Source: Corbicula japonica (Eukaryota > Mollusca > Bivalvia > Venerida > Cyrenidae). From it: a stretch of 64,000 nt of DNA. The translations under genes and the position numbers were made by a program. The notes under the pieces were generated by a model. It was given only the letters and a program-made list of their open reading frames with translations. It had not been told where the DNA came from and searched no databases. The stretch is from positions 2,555,265-2,619,264 of the forward strand of contig JAZAYU010000062.1 in assembly GCA_038501625.1 (NCBI GenBank), written 5' to 3'. Of the stretch, positions 45,401 to 58,117 are shown one piece after another; the first letter of the stretch is position 1, and the number at the start of each line of letters is the position of its first letter.

Positions 45401-45650
45401 AAAATTTACAGGGCGCCTATTTTACATCCGACACACGGCACAAACAACGCTACTACGTTAATTGAAATAGATGAAAATGGAACTTTGAAAGCCTCAAGAA
45501 ACGAAACATTTTAAAATATTGCAGGCTCGGTTTGATTGAACCTGTTCCTTGGAAGTAATTGAAATGCATAAATCGCCTAGCTCCGGGTTAAGCGCCACTC
45601 AACATTATATTAAAAATATAATACGACGTCTAGAATAAAGTAAAATGACA

Positions 45651-45730
45651 TGGCGTAGAACAGTAGTCTAGGGAAGAGCGTCCGACTCCAGATCCGGAGA
45701 CTGCGGGTTTAGAACCCACCATGGATGAGA
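45651..45730 (+). ncRNA. tRNA-Trp-like relic (SINE head)
   Basis: 'gaagagcgtccgactccaga' plus 'tccggag' resembles a tRNA-Trp anticodon arm with CCA, and 'gcgggtttagaaccca' resembles a T arm. The acceptor and D arms do not fold well. Probably a tRNA-derived SINE or pseudogene. Confidence 0.4.
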
Positions 45731-46094
45731 TTCTTCTGCAGTTTCCCGCATCCAGGAAGCATCGAGTGTGATTAATATAAGGTGAATAACTTGTTTCGCA
45801 ATCGATGTAAAATAAATGGGTGGGTTTCAAAATAATGAAGACATTCCTTCTTTTTCATATAATGTGAAAACTATAGGACATAAGAATAAAATTTTACATT
45901 TAAAAGTTGTGCTTTGGTGTTGCTAAATTTATTGCAAAGTTTCAACGTGATAGTATTGTTCATTCTAAAGTTATAGCTATAAAACAGGTGAAAATGTCCC
46001 GAGTGTAACACTTTTAGCGTGAGATTTATTTTTTCATGTTTTTTTCTTGTCGAATGTTTCGTTCACTTTTGTTCTTAATAGTTCAAATTGATTT

Positions 46095-46840
46095 TTTTAT
46101 TAGACTAAGGTTGAATGATAGCTGATGTTAAGGGTCATGTACAATAACAAAGACGTCTAGACTAAGGTTTAATGACAGCTGATGTTAAGTGTCATGTACA
46201 ATAAAAAGACGTCTAGACTTAGGTTTAATGATAGCTGATGTTAAGGGTCATGTACAATAACAAAGACGTCTAGACTAAAGTTTAATGATAGCTGATGTAA
46301 AGTGTCATGTACAATAAAAAGACGTCTAGACTAAGGTTTAATGAAAGCTGATGTTAAGGAATATGTACAGTAAAAAAAACTTCTAGACTAAGGAGTTTAA
46401 TAAAAGCTGATGTTAAGTGTTAAGTGTCATGTATAATAAAAAGACGTCTAAGCTCAGGTTTTTTGAAAGCTGATGTTAAGGGTCATGTACAATAAGAAAG
46501 ACGTCTAGACTAAAGTTTAATGATAGCTGATGTTAAGGGTCATGTACAATAATAAAGACGTCTAGACTAAGGTTTAATGATAGCTGATGTAAAGGGTCAA
46601 GTACAATAACAAAGACGTCTAGACTAAGGTTTAATGATAGCTGATGTAAAGGGTCAAGTACAATTAAAAAGACGTCTGGACTAAGGTTAAATGATAGCTG
46701 ATGTTAAGGGTCATGTACAATAACAAAGACGTCTAGACTAAGGTTTAATGATAGCTGATGTTAAGGGTCATGTACAATAATAAAGACGTTTAGACTAAGG
46801 TTTAATGATAGCTGATGTTAAGGGTCAAGTACAATAACAA
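46095..46840 (+). repeat. 58 bp minisatellite, left part (about 13 copies)
   Basis: The unit approximates 'aaagacgtctagactaaggt', 'ttaatgatagctgatgttaa', 'gggtcatgtacaataac'. The array resumes at 55806 in the same orientation, so it was one array before the large insertion. Confidence 0.92.
46832..46840 (+). repeat. 9 bp target-site duplication, left copy
   Basis: CAATAACAA directly precedes the element start ATGTCCGTGAAG. The same 9 bases directly follow the element end at 55805. Confidence 0.7.
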
Positions 46841-48560
46841 ATGTCCGTGAAGTACGCGGGGTAACGGGCTAGCGGTGTGGCGGGCTGGCAGTCTGAACTG
46901 GGCGGACTAGCAGTCTAGCGGGCTAACAGTGTGAACTGAGCGGACTAGCAGTCTAGCGGGCTAACAGTGTGAACTGAGCGGGCTAGCAGGCTAGCGGGCT
47001 AACAGTGTGAAGTGGGCGGGCTAACAGTGTGGCGGGCTAGCGGTGTGAACTGGGCGGGCTGGCGGGCCAGCGGGCTAAACTTTAACACTTCATTGAATCA
47101 ACATGAAAACGTTATGAAACATGTCCTAGCAGTGTGAAGTGGGCGGGCTAACAGTGTTGCTGGCTAGCGGTGTGAACTGGGCGGACTGGCGGGCCAGCGG
47201 GCTAAACTTTAACACTTCATTGAATCAACATGAAAACGTTATGAAACATTTCCTAGCAGTGTGAAGTGTGCGGGCTAACAGTGTAGCGGGCTAGCAGTGT
47301 GAACTGGGCGGGCTGGCGGGCCAGCGGGCTAAACTTTAACACTTAATTGAATCAACATGAAATTGTTATGAAACATTTCCAAGCAGTGTTAAGTGGGCGG
47401 GCTAACAGTGTAGCGGGCTAGCGGTGTGAACTGGGCGGGCTGGCGGGCCAGCGGGCTCACCTTTAATACTTCATTGAATCAACATGAAAACGTTATGAAA
47501 CATTTCCTTGCAGTGTGAAGTGGGCGGGATTACAGTGTAGCGGGCTAGCAGTGTGAACTGGGCGGGCTGGCGGGCCAGCGGGCTAAACTTTAACACTTCA
47601 TTGAATCAATTGAATCAACATGCAAACGTTATGAAACATTTCCTATCGGTGTGAAGTGGGCGGGCTAACCGTGTAGCGGGCTAGCGGTGTAAACCGGGCA
47701 GGCTGGTGGGCCAGCGGGCTAAACTTTAACACTTCATTGAATCAACATGAAAACGTTATGAAACATGTCCTAGCAGTGTGAAGTGGGCGGGCTAACAGTC
47801 AGCGGGCTAGCAGTGTGAACTAGGCGGGCTGGCGGGCCAGCGGGCTAAACTTTAATACTTAATTGAATCAACATGAAAACGTTATTAAACATTTCCTAGC
47901 AGTGTGAAGTGGGCGGGCTAACAGTGTAGCGGGCTAGCGGTGTGAACTGGGTGGGCTGGCGGGCCAGCGGGCTAAACTTTAACACTTCATTGAATCAACA
48001 TGAAAACGTTATGAAACATTTCCTAGCAGTGTGAAGTGGGCGGGCTAAAAGTGTAGCGGGCTAGCGGTGTGAACTGGGCGGGCTGGCGGGCCAGCGGGCT
48101 AAACTTTAACACTTCACTGAATCAACATGAAAACGTTATGAAATATTTCCTAGCAGTGTGAAGTGGGCGGGCTAACCGTGTAGCGGGCTAGCGGTGTGAA
48201 CTGGGCGGGCTGGCGGGCCAGGGGGCTAAACTTTAACACTTCATTGAATCAACATGAAAACGTTATGAATCATTTCCTAGCAGTGTGAAGTGGGCGGGCT
48301 AACAGTGTAGCGGACTAGCAGTATGGACTGAGCGGGCTGTCGGGCCAGCGGGCTAAACGTTAATACTTAATTGAATCAACATGAAACGTTATGATACATT
48401 TCCTAGCAGTGTAAGCTCGGCGAGGTAACAGTGTAGTGGGCTAGCAGTACAAATTCAGCGTGCTAGCAGTCAAGCGGTCTAAATTCCATACTTAATTATT
48501 TTAACACTAAAACATAATGATGCATTTGCTAGCAGTGTGAACTCGGCGGGCTAACACTGC
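46841..48560 (+). repeat. Left terminal repeat and ~158 bp satellite array
   Basis: After a GGGCTAGCAG-type short-unit section (46860-47080), about nine units of ~158 bp follow. Each has 'aactttaacacttcattgaa', 'tcaacatgaaaacgttatga', 'catttcctagcagtgtgaag' and 'ggcgggctggcgggccagcg'. The last units (48400-48560) decay. It is the inverse of 55263-55805. Confidence 0.92.
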
Positions 48561-48821
48561 TTGTTTCCTATGGTATACACGATACTGTATTCCTCGAGAA
48601 TTGTCATAAATATGTACAATAAATGTTTTAAAATCAGTATTGATATTTAAATGATGTATTATATACAGAAAAAACGATAAGATTTTAGTAGGGCAATGAA
48701 ATGTAGTACCTCATGTTGTGAAGCAGAAGATGGACCAGAGGTACATACAAAGCTCTATATTTTGTACAATGACACAAGCTTGTCCATAAATATAAGGACA
48801 TCTAGGAATCTAACGTTTTTT

Positions 48822-49262
48822 TTAGGAGCGGATCTATGATCTGGTGGTTAATACATTGGACTGTCAATCCAGGGGTCTTGAGTTCGATCCCCCGCTCCTC
48901 CCTAACATTACCAACAGTCTTTCGGATGGGACTTTAAACCGAGGTCCCGTGTATCGGTGCTTTACACCGGGCACATAAAAGATCCAGGTATGCTTCTGAT
49001 ATGGGCCATCTTCTGTACTTCCTGCACTATCTTCACAAATCTAATTACGAATGTCAAATTGTGAAAAAACACAAAGCGACGGCATACCGATATCGACAGA
49101 TGTACGATCTGAGAGTCCTCACTATATGGGGATTTTACGAGGAATTGGCTGGGCTTGAAGTATAACAGTTTTGGTTTCAGTACTTCATGGAGCAATGCTG
49201 TGATATTCTATAGATTTATTTTGGGAGTAAATACAAGCCGCTACGTATCGCTCAATAAAAAT
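48822..49262 (+). mobile_element. tRNA-derived SINE
   Basis: The head 48825-48898 has a perfectly paired 7 bp acceptor stem (ggagcgg / ccgctcc), box A 'gatctggtgg', an anticodon arm ttggactgtcaatccag (GTC loop, Asp-like) and box B 'gagttcgatcc'. A core 'tttcggatgggactttaaac' plus 'cgaggtcccgtgta' follows; this is a central motif I recall from many marine-invertebrate SINEs. The tail is 'ctacgtatcgctcaataaaa'. The T stem is imperfect, so it is not a tRNA gene. It sits inside the giant element. Confidence 0.75.
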
Positions 49263-49299
49263 CGTGTGCAAAACTTCTGAAATATGGTATGTTGAACCT

Positions 49300-49425
49300 C
49301 ATTTTTCACAAAACGTGTTTTTCACACGGTGTGAAAAATGCGTGCGAGTACGTCACACTATGTGAAAATTTCGCACGCATTTTTCACAAGGTGTGAAAAA
49401 TACGTGCGAGTTGGTCACAAATCGA
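49300..49425. repeat. Hairpin-rich segment with repeated ttcacacNgtgtgaa
   Basis: Palindromes such as 'tttttcacacggtgtgaaaa' recur three times with 'tgcgtgcgag' between, on both strands. Potential cruciform within the giant element. Confidence 0.7.
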
Positions 49426-50600
49426 CAATGTTAATAATACGTTTTACTTTTTTGTCGAATTTTAGTCTGAACGTAATTTTCACATGAAGTGTCCAAATCA
49501 CTGTACATCCTATGGTATAAGATAAACAAAACGTTTTTCACCCTGGTGGTATTTTATCTGAGAGAGTATGTCTTTATTGTTTTCTTTTTTTTAAATGAAA
49601 TACACTTCTATTATTTAAATGTTATTTAAATGTTTAGAAGTTCAAAGTTACCACCCCAACACCCTTTAAAACCTCTTTTAATTTTCTTTCCTGTTTTCAT
49701 AAGCATGTACACTAACACGACATGATGTATATTTCGCAAAAGTATTACAATTTCAGATTACAAAATTACATATTGTCATGCATAGAATGTGCACTCAAAT
49801 TTTCGTTGATTATTCTCAAAATGTTTTAATGAAAAAATTTCAAAGTACACTTACTTCATACTATATTTTGCATTGAATTTCTTAAACTGTGTGAATATGT
49901 AATTATTTAATACAGTTTGTTTGTAAGATCTGTTGGGGATGGCTCTCCCGCGGTAGGTACCGAGATAATGAGAATCGCGGATAACGACATATTGTGAGTA
50001 TAATGATAAATCGCCAGGTCGAATTTCGTGTTACTGTGATCTACTACTTTTCGTTTGCGATATATCTGATAACAATCATGCAATGTCCTACCCTTCCTCT
50101 GATACCCATACATTTGCACTAGGCCATCAGATAAAGAGGAAAACAGGAAAATGACCATGCAAGTTCCCAGATTTCTACAAAAAACGACATATTATACCCA
50201 TTTAAAATATATTTAAACATGTTTTTTTTTGTACACGACACTGCTGTTATCAAAGCCCGAACTTTGACAATCAATGTGCCACCCCGCTTGAGCCAATAGC
50301 ACGAGTATTTTCCTTAACAAACATCGTTTTGAGGCACTAGAAGCAAATTGGATAACGGGAATTCGCTCGGTTGTTAATTGGAAATTCAAATATTTATGAA
50401 ATGGATAACCGGGTGGAGTTTTTGTCTTGCTCTTAATTTAAATGTTCATATACTTTTTTAAATAATTCTTGTATACAGTCCTTTTTGATATCCACTATAA
50501 TCATTATAAAACATCTGTATCTTTTCATTATATTTTCGACCTTTGGTCGTAGCTTTAATAAAATTAAAACGTTACCATGACAAATAATATTGGACGTTGT
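49426..50600. other. Interior of giant element, no gene
   Basis: No repeat or exon supported. The minus 83-codon frame at 49907-50158 has no domain or splice sites. Confidence 0.4.
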
Positions 50601-50635
50601 TCCGTTCAGGCCATCGTTGTTTAGCCCTGTCGACA

Positions 50636-50945
50636 TCTTCGGCGAGAACACGAAACTACGATGCGAGATCGCGAAAACACGATGCAAGGTCGCGTAAGTA
50701 CGATGCGAGAACGCGATATTAAATTCGGGTCTTAGTAGCTCACTTTCGCGACTTAGCATTGATGTTTCGCGTTCTCGCCTCCTGTTTTCACGTTTTCGAT
50801 GTCAAGCCCTTAGGCCAGCAAGACCACGAAAACACGATATTATATTATTATCGCGCCCTCGCATCGTACCTTAGCGACCTCGCATCGTACTTTCGCGAAC
50901 TCACATCGCCAAAGCGATCTAGCGTTGTTGTTTCGCGATACTTTA
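50636..50945. repeat. Fold-back element with cgatgcgag / ctcgcatcg arms
   Basis: The left arm has 'actacgatgcgagatcgcga' and 'gtacgatgcgagaacgcga'. The right arm has 'ccctcgcatcgtaccttagc' and 'gacctcgcatcgtactttcg'. The frames of 87 and 108 codons that cross it are artefacts. Confidence 0.7.
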
Positions 50946-51089
50946 ACAGCACTTTGATGGTATTGTCTTCTAAAACAATTTTCAAATATCCGAGTTTCAT
51001 TTATACAGAATACTTACTTTAGCATGTATTATATACATTTGTATATCGCAGAATTCGTCTAAAAGATACTATGAAGGAGTCGTGTTACG

Positions 51090-52850
51090 TATCAAAGAAC
51101 AGAACAGAACAGAACAGAACTTTTATTTCCATTAACTTGAACATTCATAGTTCATCGTTATATATATATGATGTTATAAGAAATGCGCAATACATGCAAT
51201 AGCGAGAGTGATTAACGAGAAACACAAAGCAAACAATGGTGTTAAAATATGAATGAAATATAATATAAACTGTAGAAGACTTGTAAACAAAGAATAAAAC
51301 ATGTAATGTTCTAACACAATCAATGCATGAGTAAATTTACATTTAAATCCAAAGTTGTTAAGCGTTACTCACGCAATAAATTTCTCTCACACCAGATCAT
51401 GACATGTACTTATTAGACTAAAATTTCTGCAAAATTCGATCTTTTTCAGCCAATTATAAATTTTGCATATTGGCACAATTAATATAAACCGCAACTAAAC
51501 CGTGCAACTTAATTGATACAGTTTTTTTTAAACAGTAACTACTCAATTTGCAAATGTCACCACTCTCAAAATCGTTCTTATGTCTAAGGTTTGGCTCCAA
51601 TTACGTAAATGCGTATCTTAGACCATGATAGTTGTAGTAATTAATGTAAGTTCCTAATAGCATATCATATATGAACAAACGGGCGACAAATGACAAAAAG
51701 GTGTTACACTGTCGTGGATCCAGTATTTCAGTTAGAGGGGGCGTTAACGGGAGTATAAACTCAAAATTATGAAAAAATGATAATCTAAAGCACGAAAATA
51801 GCCCAAAGTCAGTAATATTTAACGAAATTATTAGTATTATTAACAGTGTTAAATGGACTAAAAATCGCTTCTTGGTAGAGGGGTAGGGGGCGTACTCCGC
51901 TTCCGCCCAAACTAAATCCCCCATTGTTATATACAAGGAGAGAGGGCAAAAAAGAGAGCCGAATCTTGAGACACTGGTGAGAGACTAAACCTGTGCTCGC
52001 AACTCAAAATGTGCAGGTGTGAAATACACGTTCGTACTAAAAAACTTACATTTTAAAAAACTTTTTATGAAAAATGAGGTTGACCAGTGGTAAGACTATT
52101 AACACCTCTGGTGTCAATAGATATATTGAATTATCTTATTTTTAAAACTGCATTTTGCAATAGCACACGTTTGCTGATTTGTTCTAATATTCATCATGGA
52201 TCTGCTAAAAACTTTAATACAGCCCTTTCATTGTAATTTAAGCAGTTTGTGTCTTTTCAATGTGATTACTGGAATGTTTTTCAAAATTTCAAAAAATTTT
52301 TTAGTACATAACATTAAACAGTTTTATGCTCAGAAAGACCAGACAACCAGTGCATCACACTCAACACTCAACACCGACAGGTCAATGTAGTACATCCCAT
52401 CCACCTAGCAATGTTACCCAGATGGACATCAACATGCATACAAACACCACTTAATCAAAGACAGAAACACACAAGCACACTCATACCAATAAGCACTCCG
52501 CCACAATCCAATAAACAGATCACGGAAAAGAAAGAGGCAATGGCATTATCAATTCGATACCGCCAACGGTGTTTCGGTCCTTTAACTCGTAGACATCCAG
52601 ATGTTCACGGTGGGTCGGCAGCTATTGTTTACTAGCCACGTTTCAATGCCTTCAAAAAGAAACAGAAAACTGACAAACCGCCCAAAGGCAACACACATAA
52701 ACGAACCACAAAACACCAGAGACATACAAGCATGGGGACAAACGAGCAAAACAATAGGCGCAAGCCCTGGGTAAGAAATGTAAACTAAGCATGCCTTCGG
52801 TCGAAACAACAACATACTACATTTTCGCATCGAGTCCGAACCAACATAAT
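51090..52850. other. Interior of giant element; short (AGAAC)n tract, no gene
   Basis: (agaac) x5 at about 51099-51120 is followed by 'ttttatttccattaac'; on the minus strand it could be the tail of a retroelement. The 111-codon minus frame 51601-51936 and the others have no recognisable domain. Confidence 0.4.
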
Positions 52851-52879
52851 GTAAAAGGGAATAGGATATTCAATATCCA

Positions 52880-53690
52880 GCTGAAATTGAATCCACTGCC
52901 AGCAGTGAGTTGGGTATTCGCTTTACACTAACAGCGAATACCCTAATGAGATCGAATCCACAGCCAGCTGTGAGTTGGGTATTCGTTTTTCACTGACAGC
53001 GAATATCCTAATGAGATCGAATCCACAGCAAGCGGTGAGTTGGGTATTCGCTTTACATTAACAGCGAATACCCTAATGAGATCGAATCCACAGCCAGCTG
53101 TGAGTTGGGTATTCGTTCTACACTGACAGCGAATACCCTAATGAGATCGAATCCACAGCAGCTGTGAGTTGGGTATTCGTTCTACACTGACAGCGAATAC
53201 CCTAATGAGATCGAATCCTCTGCCAGCAGTGAGTTGGGTATTCGCTTTACACACACAGCGAATACCCTAATGAGATCGAATCCACTGCCAGCGGTGAGTT
53301 GGGTATTCGCTTTACACACACAGCGAATACCCTAATGAGATCGAATCCACAGCAAGCGGTGAGTTGGGTATTCGTTTTTCACTGACAGCGAATATCCTAA
53401 TGAGATCGAATCCACAGCCAGCTGTGAGTTGGGTATTCGCTTTACATTAACAGCGATTACCCTAATGAGATCGAATCCACTGCCAGCGGTGAGTTGGGTA
53501 TTCGCTTTACACACACAGCGAATACCCTAATGAGATCGAATCCACTGCCAGCTGCGAGTTGGGTATTCGTTCTTCACTGACAGCGAATACCCTAATGAAA
53601 TCGAATCCACTGCCAGCAGTGAGTTGGGTATTCGCTTTACACAATCAGCGAATACCCAAATAAGATCGGATCTACTGTCAGCTATGGGTC
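52880..53690 (+). repeat. 65 bp tandem array, about 12 copies
   Basis: 'gagttgggtattcg' recurs every 64-66 bases from about 52907. Units also have 'cagcgaataccctaatgaga' and 'tcgaatccac'. The inverted pair gggtattcgctt / agcgaataccc gives each unit a hairpin. Confidence 0.93.
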
Positions 53691-53859
53691 AACATTACGT
53701 CGTATTTTATTTCCTCCAATTAATGATCAGTTATCTTGTTTAACCGTTCAACTCGCGATAGTTCAAGGTACGCCTTAATATTGTTCTGCAGGCCTGAGGA
53801 AATTTTACTAAAGCGATGTAAATAAATAAAAAAAATGTGGGGCTCGAAACCGAGTCTTA

Positions 53860-55262
53860 TATTTGCGAGGGGTTAGATTCTGGTTTCAACCATGTATGGA
53901 TTGTTTGGCCAGCTTAGAAGACTGTACAGATCCGAGCCTCCGTAATTGCGATTATATGCAGAATATGGATTTGTTCAATTGTTAAACGTTACGTCGTCCT
54001 AAATCTCCGCCATTTTATGAACACTTTTTCTGTTTTATATACCATTTTAATCGCAAGAACGAGATCTATTAATTATTATGCATTCCTGAAGAGATCGCAC
54101 CAAAGCAATCCAGGTTAAAGTTAAAATAGGAGGGCTTTATTCCGAGGTTGGTCTCGGTTTCTGATAATTTTTTCTTAAAAATAGGGAGAAATCGTAAAGG
54201 TAAAGAAACATATTTTCGAAGGTTTAAATTCAGGTTCCCACCATGTATGGATTGTTTGGCCAGCTTTGAAGACTGTACAGATCCGAGCCTCCGTAATTGC
54301 GATTATATGCAGAATATGGCATTCTTTGTACAGGTAAACATTACGTCGTCCTAAATCTCCGCCAGTAAATGAACAGTTTTCATGTTTTATATACCATTTT
54401 ACTCGCAGTAAAGAGATCTGAAAATTATTCTACATACCTGAAGAGACCGCACCAAAGCAATCCAGGTTAAAGCGAAAGACGTAAGACTCCAATCCGAGGC
54501 TGGCCCTGGTTTCTGATATTTATTTCATTAAAAGAGGGACATATCTTAATTATAAACATATATGTTTGCGAGGGTTTAAATTCTGATTCCAAACACGTAT
54601 AGATTGTTTGGTCAGCTTAGAAGACTGTACAGATCCGAGCCTCCGTAATTGCGATTATATGCAGAATATGGATTTGTTCTATTGTTACACTTTACGTCGT
54701 CCTATATCTCCGCCATTTTATGAACAGTTGTCATGTTTTATATACCATTTTAATCGCAAGAACGAGATCTGAAAATTATTCTGCATTCCTGAAGAGATCG
54801 CACCAAGGCAATCCAGATTAAAGCGAAAGAAGGAGGGCTTTAATCCGAGGTTGGTCTCGGTTTCTGATATCATTTTACTTTAAAATAGGGACATATCGTA
54901 ACGGTAAACATACATATATTCGAAGGTTTAAGTCCGGTTCCCACCATGTATGGATTGTTTGGCCAGCTTTGAAGACTGTACAGATCCGAGCCTCCGTAAT
55001 TGCGATTATATGCAGAATATGGCATTCTTTGTACAGGTAAACATTACGTCGTCCTAAATCTCCGCCAGTAAATGAACAGTTTTCATGTTTTATATACCAT
55101 TTTACTCGCAGTAAAGAGATCTGAAAATTATTCTACATCCCTGAAGAGACCGCACCAAAGCAATCCAGGTTAAAGCGAAAGACGTCAGGCTCCAATCCGA
55201 GGCTGGTCTCGGTTTCTGATATTTATTTCATAAAAGAGGGACATATCTTAAATGTAAACATA
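53860..55262 (+). repeat. ~350 bp tandem repeat, four copies, ~705 bp dimer pattern
   Basis: 'gattgtttggccagctt' recurs near 53899, 54248, 54605 and 54953. Odd and even units resemble each other more ('aatatggatttgttc' in 1 and 3, 'aatatggcattctttgtaca' in 2 and 4), giving a higher-order dimer. The 68-codon frame at 54148-54354 is part of it. Confidence 0.9.
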
Positions 55263-55805
55263 AATTAGCCCGCTACACTGTTAGACCGCCCACTTCACAC
55301 TGCTAGGAAATGTTTCATAACGTTTTCATGTTGATTCAATGAAGTATTAAAGTTTATCCCGCTGGCCCGCCAGCCCGCCCAGTTCACACCGCTAGCCCGT
55401 TACATTGTTAGCCCGCCCACTTCACGCTGCTAGGAAATGTATCATAACGTTTTCATGTTAATTCAATTAAGTATTAAAGTTTAGCCCGCTGGCCCGCCAG
55501 CCCGCTCAGTTCACACTGCTAGCCCGCTACACTGTTAGCCCGCCCACTTCACACTGCTAGGAAATGTTTCATAACGTTTTCTTGTTGATTCAATGAAGTG
55601 TTAAAGTTTAGCCCGCTGACCCGCCAGCCCGCCCAGTTCACACTGCTAGCCAGCTACACTTAGCCCGCCCACTTCACACTGTTAGCCCGCTAGCCTGCTA
55701 GCCCGCTCAGTTCACACTGTTAGCCCGCTAGACTGCTAGCCCGCCCAGTTCACACTGCCAGCCCGCCACACCGCTAGCCCGTTACCCCGCATACTTCACG
55801 GACAT
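55263..55805 (-). repeat. Right terminal repeat and inverted satellite array
   Basis: Reverse complement of the left array: about three ~158 bp units, the short GGGCTAGC section and the terminus. Much shorter than the left array. Confidence 0.92.
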
Positions 55806-56100
55806 CAATAACAAAGACGTCTAGACTAAGGTTTTTATGATAGCTGATGTTAAGGGTCATGTGCAATAACAAAGACGTCCAGACTAAGGTTAATGATAGC
55901 TGATGTTAAGGGTCATGTACAATAACAAAGACCTCTAGACTAAGGTTAAATGATAGCTTATGTAAAGGGTCATGTGCAATCATTTCATTACATCTAGGCT
56001 CAGGTTCAATGATAGCTGGTGTTAATAATCATATGTTACCTATTACCTGACATCAAGGCTCATGTTTAATAATAGTTGTGCAATAATGATATGACATCTA
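55806..56100 (+). repeat. 58 bp minisatellite, right part, with 9 bp duplication at its start
   Basis: Begins CAATAACAAAGACGTC. Three clear units run to about 55980, then degraded ones ('ctaggctcaggttcaatgat'). Confidence 0.88.
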
Positions 56101-57339
56101 GGGTCTGGTACAATGATATAAGGATATCTTGTTCGGTAGAGTATGATACAATGACCTTTCAATTTCAACTCATATCACTCTACATTATAACTATAATTGC
56201 ATAATTGATGTAAAGAAATACCGTCTTAAATTGTGGAATAAAACTTTCAGAAAAATGTAGTTTTTAAATGACAAACGATATTTTAATGTGTTAATAATTG
56301 AAATCTTGGGGTAATATATTTCCATTTGATCACAAGCGCAAAAGTAGAAAACACTTGGGAGAGCTTTAATTACGATGTTTGCAAACTTGTTTAGATACAG
56401 CGTTTATCCCTGTGGAATAGTACATAAAAATAAAATACAAAGTTTAAAAGCCTACTAATTGAAGTAGTAAAAGAATGATTTTGTATATGTTTAGTTTTCT
56501 GTTTTATCAAGATGGATTTCAAATGCGTTATTGTACAAATGTGAAAGAGCAATTGCGCGATTGTACAAATTTGAAAGAACAGAGAGTTTTCATTACTTGT
56601 CCAAATTGTTTTTTTTACTTTAGAGACACGAGCGCTGATTTGCGTTGAAAATGTTAGAAATGATTAATTAGCGGACCAGCCAATTTTGCCGACACTTCTC
56701 AAGAAGAATTCTTGCTCGCATTATTGCAATCTACGAGTTATTATGATTTCATCCATATTTTCCAGATGAGATTAATGTGAAAGATTCACTTAGGGCTTTG
56801 GTCTTACATCAGTAGCAGTTATGTGGGAATATGACTTCTCCTCTCTGTTTGTTTTGCGTCAATTTACACATTATGTTACACAGCTGACTTGTGTTTAGAA
56901 CATTTTTATACAAATCAAGGCTCATTTTGCCATAACCTGAATAGAAATTGAATAATATTGCAGTATACAGTCTGTACTTTCGTATCCATTAGAGTTGCGT
57001 GTGCGTGGTTTACATACGCAACGAGAAATGATACTATCCTATAGACTGCATACTGTTACTATATTTCCTTTTATTAGATACCATTTCTTTCTCACAACAA
57101 ATCTAAATACAAAATGTACATTAAACAATAAAAATTCAGCCAACACCATATTACATAATAGTAGTTAAAACAATTATAATAACGCAATAGTTAATTGTAT
57201 GAACGGCTAAACAAATTCCTAAAGGTTGTAGAACAATTCCTATCTGGTATGTGCCAAAGAGTACCTGAAAATGGCGATCGGTATACACAACTCAATATGA
57301 CGTAGTTACGACGTCGCATAGAACACCTGCAACTGCAAA
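56101..57339. other. Intergenic, no feature recognised
   Basis: AT-rich, with no exon, RNA or tandem repeat supported. Confidence 0.4.
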
Positions 57340-57688
57340 CAAGAAATATCTTTAAAACAGATAAACGGCGTTGATGGAAAATATTTATATATACACGTAT
57401 ATAAGAAAGAAAGAAATACAGAGAGGCGAAGCAGACACAGTTTAGTTATTTTATTTTACTTGTTATAGCTGTTGACGAACCCTCCCTGCCTTCTTAGTAT
57501 GACCTAGAGATTAAGCGACCGAATCATGACAACTCATAAATTCATTGAAAGTGTCTTTCAAAAAAAATGTTCAAGCTGTTGCAACAATTTCATACAGTGA
57601 TAACAAGTCGGTTAAAGAAGCAATGTCTTACATTAAGTCTTGATGTACATTTATTCAGTTTCAATAAAATACATCTTGTAGAGTTAGA
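57340..57688 (-). mobile_element. Helitron-like element, copy D (truncated)
   Basis: On the minus strand only the last ~350 bases remain, ending GATATTTCTTG at 57340 with the hairpin intact. It stops before the tRNA-like unit. Confidence 0.65.
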
Positions 57689-58085
57689 GAACTGATTTGC
57701 ACGAGAATGTTTAATCAAGAATGCATTTATTTCTCATTCCTCTCTATTTTGAACTCAAAAATGATACCGGAAAAGAACGACGCTCAAGTTGTTTTACTTC
57801 AGTAACTTCAATGATGTAATGCATACAACAAGTTGCAAAGATTAATGTTAGGCTGTCATGAAATGCATATGTTACGCGAAGTAGTGTTTCATAGAACAGG
57901 CATTTCTTGTTCCTCATAAAAAATCATTTTCTTTCTGATAAGCCTTCGATACTTTTTAATTAATTTGCGCTTATCGAGCACTATAGTCCAATTTTACGCA
58001 TTGAGCCGTGAATGCACTTTTGTATTAATAGATTTTTGGAATATTCCACAAAATAGGGAAGTTAGACATTTCCATCATAGCTCGT
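57689..58085. other. Intergenic, no feature recognised
   Basis: No coding or repeat signal. Confidence 0.35.
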
Positions 58086-58117
58086 AATGTAAAAGTTCCA
58101 CGACTCTGAATCATAAG

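Larger units (their letters stand above)
46841..55805. mobile_element. Giant (8,965 bp) non-autonomous TIR element inserted in the 58 bp minisatellite
   Basis: The left end ATGTCCGTGAAGTACGCGGG is matched in inverse at 55805. I count two differences in the first 65 bases, and similarity continues for several hundred bases into GGGCTAGC-rich satellite. The flanks are a perfect 9 bp duplication, and the interrupted array is continuous across the insertion. Inside are, in order, a left satellite array, a SINE, a fold-back segment, a 65 bp array, a ~350 bp array and the inverted right satellite array. No ORF above about 111 codons and no transposase. Nine-base duplications and long TIRs are typical of Mutator-like elements, which is inference. 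Movement would need a transposase from elsewhere. Confidence 0.75.

Noticed and set aside
48825..48898. tRNA-Asp gene
   Set aside because: Acceptor stem is perfect, but the T stem fails to pair and a SINE core follows directly.
51601..51936. 111-codon minus frame in the giant element
   Set aside because: Checked as a possible transposase piece; no DDE, zinc-finger or other motif.
52880..53690. CRISPR-like array
   Set aside because: The 65 bp units repeat as a whole without unique spacers, and the genome is eukaryotic.
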